Positions 1 to 6,690 of a DNA stretch of 12,424 nt are shown here, piece after piece. Origin of the DNA: DATFXF01 sp035258565 (GTDB lineage: Bacteria > Acidobacteriota > Terriglobia > Acidiferrales > UBA7541); assembly GCA_035258565.1 (NCBI GenBank), contig DATFXF010000166.1:1-12424 (forward strand), given 5' to 3'. Under the pieces are notes generated by a model. It did no database searches and was not told the origin of the DNA. It was given only the letters and a program-made list of their open reading frames with translations. How positions within the stretch are numbered: the stretch's first letter is position 1; every line of letters begins with the position of its first letter. A program made the translations under genes and the position numbers.

Positions 1-99
1 AGCAGTGTCTGCAACAGACCTGCGGCCCCAATCGCGCGTCGAGCGTTCACGCGCCACCCTGAGTACTGCCAGGGTTTCCTCGAGCGTCAGAAATGTCAT
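1..99 (-). pseudogene. Integrase N-terminal fragment, runs off the window edge
   Basis: On the minus strand an ATG at 99-97 opens a frame that stays open to base 1. It begins MTFLTLEETLAVLRVARE and continues RSTRDWG. This resembles the core-binding-domain entry of XerD-like phage integrases, where an LTxEE motif starts the first helix and an RDW motif follows. After the Trp the similarity fades. No Shine-Dalgarno is visible before the ATG. The fragment lies back to back with the catalytic C-terminal half of an integrase that starts within a few bases on the other strand, so this looks like a rearranged or doubly truncated integrase locus. With only 33 codons visible, an intact gene running leftward out of the window is also possible. 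Confidence 0.4.
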
Positions 100-588
100 T
101 TGACCGCGCTTGACGCGGGTTGGCGCTGGCAGGACGTTGATTTGAAGCGCGCGATCATCACCATACCGTGCAGCAAACACGGTGAAGCCCGCCGGATTCA
201 GATTAACTCCACGGCCCGCGCCGCTCTATTGGCCCTGCGCGAGCGCGGGGATGGCGTGGGATATGTTTGCCCCGGCTACGATGGACCGCGCACGCGGGAT
301 TGGCGCAACTGGCTCGAGAAGGCCGTCCAAGCAGCGGGTATCCAAAACCTCCACTGGCATGATCTCCGGCACACATTCGCCAGCCGCCTGGTCATGGCCG
401 GAGTCCCACTCCGCGCCGTCCAAGTCCTAATGGGACACAAGCGGATTGAGACCACTCTGCGCTATTCCCATTTGGGTGAGGCACATCTTTACGAGGCCGT
501 GGAACGCCTCACGGAGAATCCAACTGCCACCAGAACTGCCACCAGCACAAAGGGACCAATTGTCGGCCACATGCCTGCTACAGCGTAA
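100..588 (+). pseudogene. Tyrosine recombinase (integrase), C-terminal catalytic fragment
   Basis: The protein carries the second half of a tyrosine recombinase catalytic domain. Counting from the TTG at 100, the beta-hairpin lysine is K26 (PCSKHGEARR), the box-II motif HDLRH is at 87-91, GHK is at 112-114, and the nucleophile Tyr122 sits in RYSHL. The first catalytic arginine, normally in a GxRxGE motif just before WxDVDL, and the whole core-binding domain are missing; recognisable homology starts near WQDVDL at about base 126. The frame is open back to base 1, but that upstream peptide does not look like integrase, so 100 is only a nominal start. The tail holds a repeated TAT motif. The stop at 586-588 is 15 bases from the 3' end of tRNA-Leu, typical of an element integrated at a tRNA. 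A fragment lacking the first Arg should not recombine DNA. Recombinase identity is certain; that it is broken is likely. Confidence 0.85.
522..545 (+). repeat. Perfect tandem 12-base duplication in the integrase tail
   Basis: AACTGCCACCAG occurs twice with no gap (522-533 and 534-545). It encodes part of the TATRTAT stretch at the integrase C-terminus, 59 bases from the tRNA 3' end. It may be a slippage duplication; an arm-type recombinase or excisionase site is possible but unsupported. Confidence 0.8.
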
Positions 589-603
589 GTCTTTAGGAAT
601 CTA

Positions 604-640
604 TGGTGCCCAAGAGAGGATTCGAACCTCCACGCCCTTG
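604..640. other. Probable island attachment-site half (att) in the tRNA-Leu 3' end
   Basis: Integrases of tRNA-targeting islands usually recombine within the T-arm and 3' end of the tRNA, and the integrase gene is normally the first element gene beside it. Both conditions hold here: the integrase fragment ends at 588 and the tRNA 3' end is at 604. The reconstituted tRNA is complete, so this would be the junction where the element supplies the tRNA tail. The second copy of the repeated att sequence should lie to the left, outside the window, so exact limits cannot be set. Confidence 0.4.
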
Positions 641-690
641 CGGGCACTAGACCCTGAATCTAGCGCGTCTGCCAGTTCCGCCACTTGGGC
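604..690 (-). tRNA. tRNA-Leu (anticodon CAG)
   Basis: Read on the minus strand, the gene starts GCCCAAG at 690 and ends CTTGGGC, then the discriminator A and an encoded CCA at 606-604. The acceptor arms pair over 7 bp. The anticodon stem CTAGA/TCTAG encloses the loop TTCAGGG, giving anticodon CAG at plus positions 654-656, which reads CUG leucine codons. A long variable arm (TGCCC/GGGCG region) marks it as a class II leucine tRNA, and the T loop has the usual GTTCGAATC. Its length of 87 with CCA is normal. It is convergent with the integrase fragment, whose stop lies 15 bases away, consistent with use of this tRNA as an integration site. Confidence 0.97.
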
Positions 691-700
691 ACTGCTGAAA

Positions 701-729
701 AGTCTACTGCGATGCAAGCCCGGCGTCTA
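701..729 (-). promoter_or_regulatory. Candidate promoter of tRNA-Leu
   Basis: On the minus strand TAGACG (-35, plus 724-729) and TAGACT (-10, plus 701-706) are separated by 17 bases. Each matches the sigma-70 consensus at four of six positions. Transcription would start near 694, a few bases before the mature tRNA 5' end at 690. The match is weak; position is the main support. Confidence 0.35.
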
Positions 730-757
730 TCCGCCGCCATCTCGAAATCGCGTCCCA

Positions 758-835
758 GCATCGGGCGAGTCGGGCGCGCCATGGTTGGGTCCTCTCACGA
801 TTATCTCACAAGCTAAGGTCAGATTCGCCCGATGC
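758..835. repeat. 11-bp perfect inverted repeat in the gene-poor stretch
   Basis: GCATCGGGCGA (758-768) is the exact reverse complement of TCGCCCGATGC (825-835), with a 56-base gap. It lies in the 295-base stretch between tRNA-Leu and the small membrane-protein gene. Apart from this repeat, a 10-base direct repeat and two candidate promoters I see nothing else there. It could form a stem or be a paired protein-binding site. Confidence 0.75.
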
Positions 836-854
836 GGCTGCCTCTCAGATTCGC
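819..854. repeat. 10-base direct repeat TCAGATTCGC
   Basis: TCAGATTCGC occurs at 819-828 and 845-854, a 26-base step, just upstream of the extended -10 promoter at 899-907. The first copy overlaps the right arm of the 11-bp inverted repeat. A pair of operator half-sites is one reading; chance is another. Confidence 0.6.
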
Positions 855-878
855 TCGGCCCTCATAGGGCACGAATTA

Positions 879-907
879 TTACTCCTCTCCCGCCCGGATG
901 TTATAAT
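879..907 (+). promoter_or_regulatory. Extended -10 promoter for the small membrane protein
   Basis: A perfect TATAAT at 902-907 is preceded by TG at 899-900 with one base between, the extended -10 signature. The -35 position (TTACTC, 879-884, spacer 17) is poor, which extended -10 promoters tolerate. The start would be near 914, leaving a leader of about 72 bases before the ATG at 986. That leader contains several short GC-rich inverted repeats. Confidence 0.6.
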
Positions 908-985
908 CCCGCCTAAGAATAAGGTCATCTCAGACCTCGGGAACTGCCCCCCAGCAGGGCGGTGCATCCCGCGGGGGAGGGAACG

Positions 986-1270
986 ATGGATACTCCGCAT
1001 TGGGGTCTGCTGGCCTACTTGTTGGTTGCCTGGGCCGCGATCACCGCGGGGCTGATCGTCTTGCTGATTTACCGCAGCATCTTGTCCGGCAAGGAAGAAG
1101 ACCAGCTCTTCCTGGATGCAGCCGAAGCACACATAGCCAGAGAACAGCAAGCCGTGATCGGCAGGTTAATCCGGCTGTCGAAACCGATTGCGCTGCTGGG
1201 CGTGTTGTCCGGCGTGATGCTGCTCTTCATTGCCGGCATCTGGATCTGGCAAGGACTGAAGAGCTTCTAA
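986..1270 (+). CDS. Small membrane protein with two transmembrane helices, function unknown
   Basis: This is a 94-residue protein of family I do not recognise. Two hydrophobic helices span about residues 8-29 (LLAYLLVAWAAITAGLIVLL) and 66-89. Between them is a charged segment rich in Glu, Ala and Gln (GKEEDQLFLDAAEAHIARE), likely an amphipathic or coiled helix on one side of the membrane. The ATG at 986 is preceded by GGGGGAGGGA ending five bases before it, a strong ribosome binding site; this favours it over the in-frame GTG at 962. The gene has its own extended -10 promoter and is convergent with the NTF2-like gene, whose stop is 33 bases away. Nothing in the neighbourhood fixes a role. Confidence 0.75.
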   Translation: MDTPHWGLLAYLLVAWAAITAGLIVLLIYRSILSGKEEDQLFLDAAEAHIAREQQAVIGRLIRLSKPIALLGVLSGVMLLFIAGIWIWQGLKSF

Positions 1271-1279
1271 GCAGCGCGG

Positions 1280-1301
1280 GCGCCCAGGCGCGCCTAGGCG
1301 C
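1280..1301. repeat. Near-perfect palindrome between convergent genes
   Basis: This 22-base palindrome has one mismatched pair and a perfect 12-base part, GCGCCTAGGCGC, at 1290-1301. It fills most of the 33-base gap between the convergent stops at 1270 and 1304. It could fold in both transcripts and act as a two-way terminator or RNA-end stabiliser, although no T-run follows on either strand. Its core GCCTAGGC recurs in the other convergent gap at 8785-8792. Confidence 0.55.
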
Positions 1302-1303
1302 AG

Positions 1304-1921
1304 CTACGCTCCAGGTCGCTCGCCTGAGGGCAGTGCGTCAGGCTTGACGGGATTGGCGGGCGTTGGCTCCTTGAACTCTGGCACAATCGAGGTATGGTTG
1401 TGGACGATGAGCCAGGCGCCATCCCGCCTCTCGAGGACCAGGGTTGTGTGGCCCTGGGCGCCTGCCGGCTTGCCGTCCACCAGCGCCGAGAAGCGCCACT
1501 GGTAAACCGCCCACGCAGTGTTGCCTCGCACGGTGATATAGCTGTTCATGCGATCCATGTTGGCCTGTTGCATGCGGTCGCGCTGCGCCTGGTAGGCCTG
1601 AACGTATTTCGTCCAGCCTACAAGGGGGGCCTCCCAGGCCCCGCTGACCACCACCACGTCGTCGGCGTAGTGCTTGTGCATCAACTCGACGTTGCCGATC
1701 TGCCAGGCCGCCAGCATTTCCGAGATGGCGCTCTCGATCACCTGCTGGTCCGGCAGCCCCGGCACGGGCTCGCTTTTCTTCCCTTTCTGTTCTTTGCGCT
1801 GGGCGAGCGCCGCGGCACCAAATACTGCCAATGCAAGCACGCCGCAAACCAGCCAACAGACCGCAGCGAGCCAGGATCGAGAAAGGTCATGCGGAACACG
1901 CCCTGCCAAGCCCTGCTTCAT
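1304..1921 (-). CDS. Exported or membrane-anchored NTF2/SnoaL-like (DUF4440-type) protein
   Basis: The 205-residue protein has an N-terminal hydrophobic segment at about 16-40 (WLAAVCWLVCGVLALAVFG, ending AAALAQ), a signal peptide or anchor. An NTF2-like cone domain follows at about 55-180. Seen motifs are the first helix (VIESAISEMLAAWQIGN), HYADDVVVVSG, a central strand (NTAWAVYQWRFSA) and the terminal LVLERRDGAWLIVHNHTSI, the usual ending of SnoaL-like and DUF4440 proteins. Members range from enzymes to small-ligand binders, so no reaction can be named. The ATG at 1921 has GAGGGGGG seven bases upstream and is followed directly by the signal segment, so it is preferred over longer in-frame starts. 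It lies 110 bases after the SUMF gene on the same strand and may be the last gene of that transcript or have its own promoter. Confidence 0.85.
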   Translation of the reverse strand: MKQGLAGRVPHDLSRSWLAAVCWLVCGVLALAVFGAAALAQRKEQKGKKSEPVPGLPDQQVIESAISEMLAAWQIGNVELMHKHYADDVVVVSGAWEAPLVGWTKYVQAYQAQRDRMQQANMDRMNSYITVRGNTAWAVYQWRFSALVDGKPAGAQGHTTLVLERRDGAWLIVHNHTSIVPEFKEPTPANPVKPDALPSGERPGA

Positions 1922-1962
1922 CAGACCCCCCTCAGCCGCACAGATCCTCGTTCGTGCCACGC

Positions 1963-1968
1963 AGCATA
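1963..1968 (-). promoter_or_regulatory. Possible extended -10 for the NTF2-like gene
   Basis: On the minus strand the string TGCTATGCTG includes TATGCT (plus 1963-1968) with TG one base upstream, an extended -10 pattern. The same ten bases occur at the candidate permease -10 (6654-6659). No convincing -35 is present. Transcription would start about 35 bases before the ATG at 1921. Confidence 0.25.
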
Positions 1969-2031
1969 GCACGAAATTTCTGGACCACATTTGGGGAGCC
2001 GCGAGCGCGCAATTCGCCCCGTGCCGGCTTG

Positions 2032-2769
2032 CTAACGGGCCAGGCGGAAGCCATAGTCGGCGTACTTGAATTCGGGCGGAATGCTCGACCGCGCCGCCAA
2101 GCGCGATACGCGGATATGGTGCCTCCACGAGCCGCCACGGGAGGCGCGCCGGCTGCCCCGCGCCGGGCCTTGTGGGTTGCGCTCGGGCGAGCGCGCGTAG
2201 AAGCGCGAGTCGTACCAATCGGCGCACCATTCATGGACGTTGTCACACATGTTGTATAGCCCGAAGACATTCGGCGGATAAAGCCCCACGGGTTCGGGTC
2301 CGCTCTTCCACCGGGTGACGTAGTCTGGCAAGGACTCTGGCGGAGCGTCTCCCCATGGATAGAGCTTGTCCTCCACCCCACCACGCGCGGCGCGCTCCCA
2401 TTCGGCTTCGGTCGGTAGACGATAGCGGCGACCCATCACCTTGCTGAGCCAGTCGCAGTAGGCCACGGCATCGAACCACGAAGGGCCAACGACGGGCTGG
2501 CGGGGATGGTTGAAGTTGGGGTCGTCCCAGTAGATCGGCTTGGGATGCTGGGTCGCGGCGAGGAACCGGGCGTAGCTCTCGTTCGTCAGCTGATAGACCC
2601 CGAGCTCGAAAGCGTCCACCCAGACGCGGTGCGCGGGCTTCTCGTCATCACGGCCTGTCTCACAGCCCATCCAGAACCAGCCTTCCGGGATGCGCACCAT
2701 TTCCGGCCTGGAAAAAAGATCTTCCGCCGGCAGGGCCGTCTCGGCCGCGTTGTTCTCGCCGGTGGGCAT
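2032..2769 (-). CDS. FGE/SUMF1-fold protein lacking the catalytic cysteines
   Basis: The 245-residue protein spans nearly the whole formylglycine-generating-enzyme (FGE-sulfatase) domain. Visible motifs are PEMVRIPEGWFWMG (about 22-35), DEKPAHRVWVDAFELG, LTNESYARFL, YRLPTEAEWERAARGG, VFGLYNMCDNVHEWCADWY and a final RGGSWRHHIRVSRLAARS ending YGFRLAR. In true FGE the segment after GGSW/F carries two cysteines that bind copper and oxidise sulfatase cysteine to formylglycine. Here it reads RHHIRVSR with no Cys, so sulfatase activation is unlikely. Other family members hydroxylate small molecules or bind sugars. There is no signal peptide, so it is probably cytoplasmic. It starts 9 bases after the PIG-L gene stop, without a clear ribosome binding site, suggesting coupled translation in one operon. 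Fold certain; activity unknown. Confidence 0.9.
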   Translation of the reverse strand: MPTGENNAAETALPAEDLFSRPEMVRIPEGWFWMGCETGRDDEKPAHRVWVDAFELGVYQLTNESYARFLAATQHPKPIYWDDPNFNHPRQPVVGPSWFDAVAYCDWLSKVMGRRYRLPTEAEWERAARGGVEDKLYPWGDAPPESLPDYVTRWKSGPEPVGLYPPNVFGLYNMCDNVHEWCADWYDSRFYARSPERNPQGPARGSRRASRGGSWRHHIRVSRLAARSSIPPEFKYADYGFRLAR

Positions 2770-2778
2770 GCCGACATC

Positions 2779-5262
2779 TTACCGCGCCTTCGACTGGCTG
2801 AGCAGGTTGACGAAGAGGCGATAGGCGCCCGGCACTCCTTCGGGCAACTGGCGGAAAAACGCGAGTCCTGTATAGATGTAGACTCCTTTGCCGTAGCGAG
2901 CGTAGAGCAGGCCGCCGGTGACCTCCTGCTCGCCGGGATCGCGCATGGCCAGCACCGGCTGGTAGTGTTGGTCCCACTGGCTCCACAAGTAAAGCCCACG
3001 CTCTTGGAACCAGCCGAGAAAATCCTTTTCGGAGATCTTATTGGGGAAGTTCAGCACGGGGTGGTCGGGCAGAAGGAAGCGCACCGGGGAGTTTTCGTCC
3101 GTAATGCGGACGGTTGGGTTCCCGATGGCCGCCGGAAAAGGTGCGGGCTTCAGTTTCGACCACACGTTCTCTCGCTGGTACTGCACGACCAAGGTACCGC
3201 CGGCTCGAGCGTACTCGAGCAGGCGCTTGTTAGCACGTGCCAGGTCGTCGCGCAGCTCGTAGGCACGAATGCCGACCGCAATGGCGTCGAAACGCCGCAG
3301 GTCGCTGAAGGCCAGCGCGACTGGGTCGAGCAACTCGACTTCCAGGCCCAGCCGGCGCAACGCATCGGGGATGGGATCGTTTTCCGCAGCGACATAGCCC
3401 ACGCGCAAGCCCTCCGGCAACGTCATGTCGAAGGCATGGACCGCGGCGACTGCTGGCTCGCTCCACAGGCGCGTCGGAAGCGACGGCAGCGGCTCGACAG
3501 ACGTACGAAATATCTCTTCGCCGCGCTTCGCGTAAGCCCTCAGCACGTAGTTGCCCGCCGCGACACGGGCGGGCGGTGCGACCACGAAGCGCACTAATTG
3601 ATCGCCCGCACCGTCGAACTCAAGCGGCTCGGGCGCGATGATTTGCCAGCCAGCAGGCGCATCCACCCCAAGCGTAACTTTGGCCGTCGTGCTGCCGTAG
3701 TAGTGTACGCGCGCGAACAACTCAAGCGGCTTCGCCGGCCGCTTCTCGACCAGAATGACCTGCCCCGGCTCGAGCGTGAGCGTTAATGCGGGTACGAGCT
3801 CGAGCGGAACAGTATCCACCCGCGTCGAAGTGGCGTGTGCCGCCATCGCCGCCTCTCGAACGCTGAACCGATAGTCTTCGACTTCGCCTTCCACCGCTGC
3901 CGAGACGAGCGGCGGAGGCCACGGGAACATCCAAGAGTCTCGCGTGTCGGGCGGCTTCGAGTCGGGAGGGATGGAGTAGGCCCGCAGCTGGGGGCTTGTG
4001 CTTCCTGCTTGCAACTGAGCCTGTTGCCAGCCAGTCGGCACGGAGACCGAGACCCCGCCGAAGCGCACGGGCACCTCGCTTCGATAGGACCAGGACGTGT
4101 TCACCGTGAACCCCTCTCCCGCTACCAGGTCGCTGCGATCGGCCTGCACTTCGATGCGCAGCGCAAGGACCAGGCCCATTGCCGCGTCAATGCGCTGACG
4201 CACCAAGGAGAGTTCGACTGCCACCTCCGACGCTGCGGGGTCCTTTCCGAGCTCAGCGTCCCGGTGGAGGACGAGGTCACCGAGTTCCTGCAACTGTCTG
4301 CCGGCGCGAGCGAGATCCGCGGCGGCGCGACGCCAATCGAGAGCGAGCGCTGCCTGTCTGGCCTGGGCGAGCGACTGATCCGCGCGCACAAGGCCCGGCT
4401 CGAGGATGCTGCGGAGCGATGGAAATCCAGCGGCGAGGGACGCCAGTGGCTCGGCAAGCTGCGCGGGATTAACAGGAGTGCCGTCCGGCTTAGTCAGGAA
4501 AATCGGCCGGCGCAAGAAGGGCGAGCCGAGAAATGCAGCGATGCCCTGTGTGCGGTGGTTCTTGAAACCCTCGAGGCCTATTTCGTTGTAGCTCTTTCCC
4601 CACAAGGGCGAAATTTTTTCAGATGGCACGCGATAGCCGTTTTTGGCTTCACCGCGCAATAATTCGAGCAGGAGCATCGCGCGCCAGGGCTTCAGCGCCT
4701 CGTGCGGAATGGTCTTGGGGTCTCCGGCCGCCTGGAACGCCTGGGGCGTCAAGATGCCCGAGGCCTGGTGATGGCCATGGCCAGTGCGGACGCCGCCCCA
4801 GTGATTGATAATGATGTGCGGGCGAAACGTCCGGATCACGCGCACCATGTCTTCGAGCGCCGTGTCTCCCCAGACGCGCAGAGTCTCCTCCGGCGTTTTC
4901 GAGTAGCCGAAGTCCGGGGCACGTGTGAAATAGAGCCGCACGCCATATGCGCGCGTGGCCGCCTCGAGCTCCGCGGTGCGCAGGATGCCGAGTTGCGAGC
5001 CCTGCTCGGGGCCGAGCGCGTTCTGCCCCCCTTCACCGCGGGTGATCGAGAGGAGCGCAACGTCAGCGCCCAAGCCGCGGGCGAGGTAAGTGAGCACGCT
5101 CGAAGATTCGTCGTCCGGGTGCGCAGTGACGTAGAGGATGCGCGTGGTTACGCGCGAGCGCTCGATGGCCTCGACGGCCTCGGGAAGGCTCTGGGCACGG
5201 ACCGGAAGCGCACCCAGCACCAAAGCGGCAAGAAGCGGTGCGAGGCTCTGCTTCCGGTTCAT
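2779..5262 (-). CDS. Large exported PIG-L/LmbE-family deacetylase with C-terminal amidotransferase-like domain
   Basis: The 827-residue protein starts with a signal peptide (MNRKQSLAPLLAALVLGA, cleaving near VRAQ at 21-24). The PIG-L domain follows at about 40-200: AHPDDE at 47-52 and GHGHHQ at 161-166 supply the zinc ligands (H48, D51, H165 by family pattern) and the catalytic Asp50. PIG-L enzymes remove N-acetyl groups from amino-sugar conjugates such as GlcNAc-inositol. The middle has a helical part and beta-rich, Ig-like segments resembling NEW3 (to about 600). The last 220 residues (from RVGYVAAENDPIPDAL) resemble a class I amidotransferase/ThuA-like fold, with GIRAYELRDD and GGTLVVQYQRE. 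Simple LmbE enzymes are about 230 residues, so this is the giant multidomain type. The ATG at 5262 overlaps the permease stop (ATGA) and begins the signal peptide, which rules out the longer in-frame start. Its substrate is probably periplasmic; its identity cannot be read. Confidence 0.9.
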   Translation of the reverse strand: MNRKQSLAPLLAALVLGALPVRAQSLPEAVEAIERSRVTTRILYVTAHPDDESSSVLTYLARGLGADVALLSITRGEGGQNALGPEQGSQLGILRTAELEAATRAYGVRLYFTRAPDFGYSKTPEETLRVWGDTALEDMVRVIRTFRPHIIINHWGGVRTGHGHHQASGILTPQAFQAAGDPKTIPHEALKPWRAMLLLELLRGEAKNGYRVPSEKISPLWGKSYNEIGLEGFKNHRTQGIAAFLGSPFLRRPIFLTKPDGTPVNPAQLAEPLASLAAGFPSLRSILEPGLVRADQSLAQARQAALALDWRRAAADLARAGRQLQELGDLVLHRDAELGKDPAASEVAVELSLVRQRIDAAMGLVLALRIEVQADRSDLVAGEGFTVNTSWSYRSEVPVRFGGVSVSVPTGWQQAQLQAGSTSPQLRAYSIPPDSKPPDTRDSWMFPWPPPLVSAAVEGEVEDYRFSVREAAMAAHATSTRVDTVPLELVPALTLTLEPGQVILVEKRPAKPLELFARVHYYGSTTAKVTLGVDAPAGWQIIAPEPLEFDGAGDQLVRFVVAPPARVAAGNYVLRAYAKRGEEIFRTSVEPLPSLPTRLWSEPAVAAVHAFDMTLPEGLRVGYVAAENDPIPDALRRLGLEVELLDPVALAFSDLRRFDAIAVGIRAYELRDDLARANKRLLEYARAGGTLVVQYQRENVWSKLKPAPFPAAIGNPTVRITDENSPVRFLLPDHPVLNFPNKISEKDFLGWFQERGLYLWSQWDQHYQPVLAMRDPGEQEVTGGLLYARYGKGVYIYTGLAFFRQLPEGVPGAYRLFVNLLSQSKAR

Positions 5263-6629
5263 CCCATCACTTCTCGGAAGGGCTTGCCCTGAGATCCGCC
5301 GAAGGGCCACTCGTGCCGGTACTGGGCTTCGAGGAGATAAACCGCAACGCCGAGCAGGATCACTACTAATCCCCCGAGCACAAGTTTTGTTCCGGTGGCC
5401 GCAAACAGCGCCGCCCAACCGATCATGGCCACAAAGGCCGGTAGAGGATAGAGCCACATCTTAAATGGCAGGCGCTCGGGCGGCCAGCGGCGATGAAGAA
5501 TCATCACGCCGATGGCTTGCCCGATGAACTGCACCAGCAGCCGCATGGCCAGGATGGCTCTGATCACATCGCTCAGGCGAAACAGCAGGCTGAAAACAAA
5601 TCCCGCCGTCCCGAGCGTCAGGAGGGAAATGTGCGGAAAGCGCTTGGTCGGATGGACGCGCCCAAAGACGGAAAAGAAATTTCCGTCCACTGCGGCAGCA
5701 TAGGGCACGCGCGAGTAGCCCAGAATCACTGAGAAGAGCGAGGCGAAGGCCACCCAGAGGATCAGCACGGTGGCCAACCTGGCAGCACCCGAGCCATAGA
5801 GCCGTTCGAAAAATGTGCTGACGATGAACGGGGAATCCTGCGCTTGCTGCCAGGGTAGCACGCCTAGAATGCTGGTCTGCATGGCCAGATAGAGCGCGGC
5901 AATCCCCAGGATGGAGAGAAAGATACCTCGCGGAATGTTGCGCTCCGGGTCGCGAATCTCTGCACCCAAGTGGCAGACGTTGTAGTAGCCCCAGTAGGTG
6001 TAGATGGTGTTGACCGAGGCCGCGCCCAGGCCGGCGAAGAAGGCCCAGGAGATGTCCCAAGCGCCGGCGGGGTAGCTGAACGCAAGCTTGGGGTTGAAAT
6101 GCATCGCGCCGCCCCAGACGAGCCACGCGATCGTTCCGATCACACCGATCCAGAGCAGCAGCGAAATCTTGCCGATCGTGGTAATGCGCCGGTAGAGCAG
6201 AAAAACCAAAAGAATGACCAGCCCGCCGGAGATGGCCTTCTGCGTATACGGCCCGAGTGGCATGAGATAGGTGAAGTATTGCGCGAAACCGATCGCGCCC
6301 GAAGCTATCACCAGCGGCGCTTGAATCAGCGTCTGCCAGACAAACAGGAACGACATTAGGCGGCCCCAGCGGCCCGGGCCATAAGCCTCGCGGAGAAAGA
6401 CATAGCTGCCACCGGCTTGCGGCATTGCCGCGCCCAGCTCAGCCCAGATGAAGCCGTCGAAGAGCGCCAGCAACGCACCCGCAGCCCAAGCCAGAATGCA
6501 TTGCGGCCCGCCCATGGCTTTGATCACCAGCGGAGTCACCACGAACGGCCCGATGCCCACCATGTCGATCATGTTGAGCGCCGTGGCTTCCTTGAGGCCC
6601 AAGCCGCGTTCGAGCCGTTGGGTCGCCAT
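5259..6629 (-). CDS. APC-superfamily amino acid (or amine) permease
   Basis: The 456-residue polytopic protein has about 12 hydrophobic segments, as usual for the APC superfamily. The broken first helix has the substrate-binding glycine motif in MVGIGPFVVTPLV (23-35), and helix 2/3 carries AELGAAMPQAGGSYVFLREAYGP. After helix 6 is the conserved NVCHLGAEIRDPERNIPRG (217-235), closest in style to LAT-type amino-acid exchangers. It sits in the inner membrane and moves an amino acid or related amine; substrate and direction cannot be told. The ATG at 6629 is chosen because APC proteins begin with just such a short polar lead and because the candidate promoter would start transcripts near 6647, downstream of the alternative GTG at 6653. 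It is the first gene of the operon and overlaps the deacetylase by four bases, so the two products are likely made together. Confidence 0.92.
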   Translation of the reverse strand: MATQRLERGLGLKEATALNMIDMVGIGPFVVTPLVIKAMGGPQCILAWAAGALLALFDGFIWAELGAAMPQAGGSYVFLREAYGPGRWGRLMSFLFVWQTLIQAPLVIASGAIGFAQYFTYLMPLGPYTQKAISGGLVILLVFLLYRRITTIGKISLLLWIGVIGTIAWLVWGGAMHFNPKLAFSYPAGAWDISWAFFAGLGAASVNTIYTYWGYYNVCHLGAEIRDPERNIPRGIFLSILGIAALYLAMQTSILGVLPWQQAQDSPFIVSTFFERLYGSGAARLATVLILWVAFASLFSVILGYSRVPYAAAVDGNFFSVFGRVHPTKRFPHISLLTLGTAGFVFSLLFRLSDVIRAILAMRLLVQFIGQAIGVMILHRRWPPERLPFKMWLYPLPAFVAMIGWAALFAATGTKLVLGGLVVILLGVAVYLLEAQYRHEWPFGGSQGKPFREVMG

Positions 6630-6653
6630 GATGGCTGTCAAAAAGAGTCCCAC

Positions 6654-6682
6654 AGCATAGCAGATGGCCCTCGCCGCGCCAA
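6654..6682 (-). promoter_or_regulatory. Candidate sigma-70 promoter of the permease operon
   Basis: On the minus strand TTGGCG (plus 6677-6682) and TATGCT (plus 6654-6659) are 17 bases apart. Each matches four of six consensus positions, and TG stands one base before the -10. Transcription would start near 6647, giving an 18-base leader to the permease ATG. Confidence 0.5.
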
Positions 6683-6690
6683 AAACAGGC

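Noticed and set aside
446..916. Plus-strand open frame running through the tRNA-Leu gene
   Set aside because: It overlaps the integrase end and the whole tRNA, and the translated text shows no protein-like pattern.
1304..2230. 308-codon version of the NTF2-like gene with a far upstream start
   Set aside because: The first 103 codons overlap the SUMF gene in another frame and look random. The ATG at 1921 has a good ribosome binding site and starts the signal segment.
2506..3597. Long plus-strand open frame of 363 codons opposite the SUMF and PIG-L genes
   Set aside because: It is antisense to two well-recognised proteins. Its translation has no hydrophobic or domain pattern and is rich in His, Arg and Val, as expected of a GC-rich shadow frame.
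3835..4662. Plus-strand open frame of 275 codons opposite PIG-L
   Set aside because: Antisense shadow of the deacetylase, full of Arg, His and Cys and with no recognisable fold or ribosome binding site.
2779..5457. Longer PIG-L start at 5457
   Set aside because: The extra 65 residues overlap the permease gene and would precede the signal peptide; the ATG at 5262 in an ATGA overlap fits better.
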